Positions 6,440 to 9,299 of a stretch of 9,299 bases of DNA are shown here, one piece after another. Numbering within the stretch: the stretch's first letter is position 1; each line of letters starts with the position of its first letter. A model generated the notes under the pieces. It was given only the letters and a program-made list of their open reading frames with translations. It was not told where the DNA came from and did not search any database. This stretch comes from UBA7985 sp965658725. GTDB taxonomy: Bacteria; Pseudomonadota; Alphaproteobacteria; UBA7985. A program made the translations under genes and the position numbers. The DNA lies in assembly GCA_965658725.1 (NCBI GenBank), contig CBFHUI010000097.1:1-9299 (forward strand). Reading direction: 5' to 3'.

Positions 6440-7789
6440 TTAGCGGGAGAACAGTCTGCCCAGCAACCGCGCCAGCCATCCACCCGGTGCCGCCGGCGAT
6501 CCACTGCCCGGTCGCCGATGGGCGAGGGTCAGGTGGATTGGCTCAGCCGGTGCCGGGGTCGATGATACGGTTTGCAGCACCGCAGGGGGAAGTTCAGTCT
6601 CCGATTGGCCTCGGTTCTCGAACTGCCCCAGCCAGACCTTGAGGATCAGCAGCATAGCCGCGTTGGCGTAGCCATCCCCCGGACAGCGCCCGCGCCCTGT
6701 GCCGAAGATCATCAGATCCTGCACGGGATTGTGGCCTGCCGCTTTCTCCTCCGCGCTGACGATGAAGCGGTCAGGGCGAAAACTCAGCGGGTTCCGAAAG
6801 GTCGCCGGGTTGTGGTGGTTAAACCGGGGGAAGAGCGCGACCCACCCGTTCGCAGGAAGGGTTACGCTAGACCCGTCGTGCAGCGTGAGGGGAAGATCCT
6901 CGACCACCGCGCGGTAAATGTTCGGACGGCTGTGCAGGCGAAGGGTCTCCATCACCACGGATACGGCCAGCGTCGTATCGTCTTCGGCCAGATCCGCGCG
7001 CAGTTCGTCGGCAAGGCCCGGCGCATTGAACACCTGCGCCGCCATCCAAACCGTCGAAGAGCGCAGGTTGACCAGCGATCCCCACATAATCATCAGCAGC
7101 GCCCGGATGCGGGAGCGGTCACGGGCCTGCTTGTCGGCGAAGAGTTCCTCCGTCATCGAGGTCACCAGCGGCGTGACGTTCTCGCCATAGAGGCAGCGAC
7201 CAAAGGCTTCCATCAGGCGGTCTTCGGCGCCCCGGCTTACCGGGTCCAGACGGATGTCCGTGCCGGCCAACCGTGAGGGGACAGCGTCGGAGAAGACGCG
7301 AACGTCTTGCGATAGGCCCTCATAGAGCACCTGTGTGCCAAACAGCGCTTCGATCGACGCAGGGACCAGCGTTTCGTCCACGAGATCCTGCATGTCCACG
7401 CTGAAGGCCCCCGCCTCCGATGCTCGGAACGCGGCGACGTGGCGCTTGAGTGAGTCTTCCAGCCGGACCAGCGTTTCCTTGAGCGTGGAGCCGCGCAGAG
7501 AGCGGACAAAGGCCTGGCTCAGTGCGCGCACGTCGTCCTCAGTCTCTACCAGCAGATCAAGGTCAAACCGGCGCTTGGACTGCTGCGAGATCGGAGTGAA
7601 GTCCAATGCGGTCGCGGTCAGCAGCGTTTTGAACTGGCTCGGGTCGAGCATGTAAGTGACCGGCGTGGGCATATTGAGCGTGAACACGTCGCCGTAGGCC
7701 TCACGGCAAGCGCTGAGAAAGCGCGCGGGGTCGGCAGAGAGGGCGGCGCGTGGGTTGTCCTGCTCGACTACTGGCGGATAGGGGGCCAT
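6440..7789 (-). CDS. Cytochrome P450, CYP7/CYP8-like, with non-canonical I-helix
   Basis: This is a 449-residue, apparently soluble haem monooxygenase-type protein. The K-helix ExxR is ETLR (281-284), the PERF-like motif is FRPDRF (337-342), and the haem loop is FGTGRGRCPG (362-371) with C369 as the axial ligand. The I-helix is at about 230-253; in MWGSLVNLRSSTVW the usual acidic-Thr oxygen-activation pair is replaced by Asn-Leu. This WGS..N....T.W pattern and the phrase WVALFPRFNHHNP recall the CYP7/CYP8 group (sterol hydroxylases, prostacyclin synthase). There is no N-terminal membrane anchor. The C-terminus is a Pro/Gly linker and a cationic amphipathic tail (GGWLARLLGRLFSR). Substrate is unknown; a lipid or sterol-like compound is only a guess. 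The ATG at 7789 has AAAGGAGA 5 nt upstream. It is downstream of the FMO gene with a 20-bp gap. No redox partner gene is in view. Confidence 0.9.
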   Translation of the reverse strand: MAPYPPVVEQDNPRAALSADPARFLSACREAYGDVFTLNMPTPVTYMLDPSQFKTLLTATALDFTPISQQSKRRFDLDLLVETEDDVRALSQAFVRSLRGSTLKETLVRLEDSLKRHVAAFRASEAGAFSVDMQDLVDETLVPASIEALFGTQVLYEGLSQDVRVFSDAVPSRLAGTDIRLDPVSRGAEDRLMEAFGRCLYGENVTPLVTSMTEELFADKQARDRSRIRALLMIMWGSLVNLRSSTVWMAAQVFNAPGLADELRADLAEDDTTLAVSVVMETLRLHSRPNIYRAVVEDLPLTLHDGSSVTLPANGWVALFPRFNHHNPATFRNPLSFRPDRFIVSAEEKAAGHNPVQDLMIFGTGRGRCPGDGYANAAMLLILKVWLGQFENRGQSETELPPAVLQTVSSTPAPAEPIHLTLAHRRPGSGSPAAPGGWLARLLGRLFSR

Positions 7790-7794
7790 GGGCG

Positions 7795-7802
7795 TCTCCT
7801 TT
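7795..7802 (-). promoter_or_regulatory. Ribosome binding site of the P450 gene
   Basis: AAAGGAGA on the minus strand lies 5 nt before the ATG at 7789 and inside the 20-bp gap after the FMO stop. It rules out the longer in-frame starts up to 8020, which lie inside the FMO gene and lack conserved sequence. Confidence 0.75.
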
Positions 7803-7809
7803 CTCGGCG

Positions 7810-9299
7810 CTACCAAGTGGAACTGGCGCTGCGCCACCGGGGGTGCGAACTCAGCCGGGCAAAGGGCCAGAGGCTCATATGCAGGCCGACGTGAGTGAGA
7901 AGCTCGCGCAGCTGATGCATGCGCGGCAGCTTCAGCACGGTCTCTTCCGCCACGTGGGAGGCACCGGGACCGTGCAACCGATAGACCGCACCAGTCATCG
8001 GCCCGGTCGCGACTTTCCACGCCAGCCGTGGTCGGGTGAGGAGGTGCAAGGGGTCCGGGCGGCAGCCGATTTTCTCTGCGATGGTATCCATGTAGTCGAT
8101 CCAGGAGATCACCACATGCGGCTGTTTCTGCGTCGGATAGAGTGCGCCGATCCGCCGATACTGGGCGACCACCGCTTGTTCCATTTCTGCAGGCGTGGGC
8201 AGGGCGCGTCTGCCAGAAAGCAGCTGCGCCACGTAGCGCGCCTGAAGCTCTCCCGTAGGCGGGATCGAGCCAATGGCCGGTCGCGCAAAGCCGCAGAAGA
8301 ACAGCGTGTCCCCCAGGCTCGGGTGGACCATGTTTAGGTAAAGCAAGCCCGGATGCCGCAGTTGTGCGCCTTCTCCCAAGTCGAGGAAAGGGAAGCTCGG
8401 CTGGTAGCCGTGGGCGAAAAGGACCGCGTCCACCTGTTCTTCAAAGCCGTCGTCATAAACCACCTTGTCGCCATCGAACCGCACGATTGAGCGGCGAAGT
8501 TCCAGGCTGCTGTCGAGCAACTTGGGGATGATGGCGTCATTCTTGGTCACCGTCTGCGACATGGGGCCAACGCCGGAGACCTCCAGCAACCGCGCCCGCA
8601 GCGCCGCTTCCCGGTCGAGAAGCCCCAGGTGCACGCACAGCCGCCGCTTGAGTGTCATGAAGGCATCACGGACGACCACGGGCGCTGCATAGCGCGCGCG
8701 GTTGGTGTCATAGTCATTGGCGACCCCGTTGAGGGGGTTCATGCGCGGAATGATGAATTTCCCCCGCCCCATGGACAGGCGCGCCGTTGCATGCTCCGCG
8801 AGTTCGGCGGCAATGTCCGCACCGGACTCCCCGATCCCCACCACCACAACCGTTTTCCCGGCAAAGCGCTTCGGATCCCGGTAGTGTGCGACGTGCTCGA
8901 TGGTGCCGGTAAAGGTGTCCATGCCCGGGATATCGATGCCCTTGGGCTGCAGGTTAAGCCCGCTGCTGACGACCACGTGGTCAAAGTGCTCCGTCCGTTC
9001 AGCATCCTTCGCCGAAGGGTCGGACAGATCCCGCACGGTCACTCGCCATCCGCCTTCGGGCAGGTGCTGGGCGGTAACGACATCGTGCTGCAAGTGTATG
9101 GCGGGAAAGAGGTTAAAGGCGCGGGCGTAGGCTTCGAGGTAGTCGCGATATGCGCTGTGGTGCAGCTGTCTCGACGAGTCATTGCTTGGCGGAAAGTCGG
9201 CAAAGGCCGTGATCCACGGCGAAGTGGTCAGGCGGACGCTGTCCCAGACCCCACCGGGGAAGGTGTCGTTGCAAAAGTAGACCCCTCCGACTTTTTCTT
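7810..9299 (-). CDS. Flavin-containing monooxygenase (FMO family), N-terminus beyond window
   Basis: The frame is open to the right edge, so 495 residues are visible and perhaps 35-45 N-terminal residues, with the FAD-binding GxGxxG, are missing. The visible part starts at EKVGGVY, the position of the family's GGxW motif. The FMO signature FxGxxxHxxxY is perfect: FTGTIEHVAHY at 8913-8881. The NADPH-binding GxGxSG reads GIGESG at 8838-8821. The later FATGY motif appears as FAHGY (8418-8404), followed by FPFLD. FMOs use FAD, NADPH and O2 to oxygenate soft nucleophiles (N or S); some bacterial members act as type II Baeyer-Villiger enzymes. The Y rather than WP/D ending argues against a classical type I Baeyer-Villiger enzyme. 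The TAG stop lies 20 bp before the P450 start, so the two are almost certainly co-transcribed. Confidence 0.92.
   Translation of the reverse strand, partial: EKVGGVYFCNDTFPGGVWDSVRLTTSPWITAFADFPPSNDSSRQLHHSAYRDYLEAYARAFNLFPAIHLQHDVVTAQHLPEGGWRVTVRDLSDPSAKDAERTEHFDHVVVSSGLNLQPKGIDIPGMDTFTGTIEHVAHYRDPKRFAGKTVVVVGIGESGADIAAELAEHATARLSMGRGKFIIPRMNPLNGVANDYDTNRARYAAPVVVRDAFMTLKRRLCVHLGLLDREAALRARLLEVSGVGPMSQTVTKNDAIIPKLLDSSLELRRSIVRFDGDKVVYDDGFEEQVDAVLFAHGYQPSFPFLDLGEGAQLRHPGLLYLNMVHPSLGDTLFFCGFARPAIGSIPPTGELQARYVAQLLSGRRALPTPAEMEQAVVAQYRRIGALYPTQKQPHVVISWIDYMDTIAEKIGCRPDPLHLLTRPRLAWKVATGPMTGAVYRLHGPGASHVAEETVLKLPRMHQLRELLTHVGLHMSLWPFARLSSHPRWRSASSTW

Noticed and set aside
6572..7276. 234-codon plus-strand frame opposite the P450 gene
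   Set aside because: It is antisense to P450 coding with all signature motifs; composition is basic and has no domain signal.
7790..8020. N-terminal extension of the P450 to a start at 8020
   Set aside because: The extension lies almost wholly inside the FMO gene, resembles no P450 N-terminus, and the ATG at 7789 has an excellent Shine-Dalgarno.
8881..8913. Classical type I Baeyer-Villiger monooxygenase
   Set aside because: The signature ends in HVAHY, fitting FxGxxxHxxxY of FMOs and not the WP/WD ending of type I Baeyer-Villiger enzymes.

Overview
The window looks like chromosomal DNA from a GC-rich proteobacterium. It has dense GC-rich coding, AT-rich intergenic patches, Shine-Dalgarno-led starts, a secreted I78-type inhibitor domain and a bacterial cadherin-repeat protein. 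An alphaproteobacterium, possibly marine, is my guess, but no rRNA, tRNA or taxonomic marker gene is present to settle this. I see no transposase, phage gene, CRISPR array or tRNA.

Layout, left to right. (1) Positions 1-2537, minus strand: the N-terminal 845 residues of a large secreted or surface protein. It has a signal peptide, a unique N-terminal domain, a second hydrophobic segment and then at least seven cadherin-like repeats of about 102 residues, and it runs off the left edge. (2) Positions 2538-2766: AT-rich intergenic DNA with a probable promoter and a small perfect inverted repeat. (3) Positions 2767-3954, minus strand: an MFS transporter resembling the sugar-efflux (SetA/SetB) branch. 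(4) Positions 3955-4306: a divergent intergenic region with a cluster of perfect palindromes that looks like an operator. (5) Positions 4307-5485, plus strand: a YbfB/YjiJ-type MFS transporter. (6) Positions 5466-6326, minus strand: a secreted two-domain protein whose C-terminus is an I78-type peptidase inhibitor domain, overlapping the end of the previous gene tail to tail. (7) Positions 6440-7789, minus strand: a cytochrome P450 of CYP7/CYP8 appearance with a non-canonical I-helix. (8) Positions 7810-9299, minus strand: a flavin-containing monooxygenase cut by the right edge, 20 bp upstream of the P450 and evidently in one operon with it.

Three functional themes emerge. The FMO-P450 pair is an oxidative module for an unknown lipophilic substrate. 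The two divergent MFS exporters share a palindromic control region and probably answer to one regulator encoded outside the window. The cadherin-repeat protein and the I78-domain protein, almost 4 kb apart, are both exported and are preceded by strikingly similar promoter-like sequences (AATTRGTTGAA-N16/17-GAGATA), which suggests co-expression of envelope functions. The best candidates for something undescribed are that shared element, the I78 fusion architecture, and the P450 with its altered oxygen-activation motif and cationic C-terminal tail.
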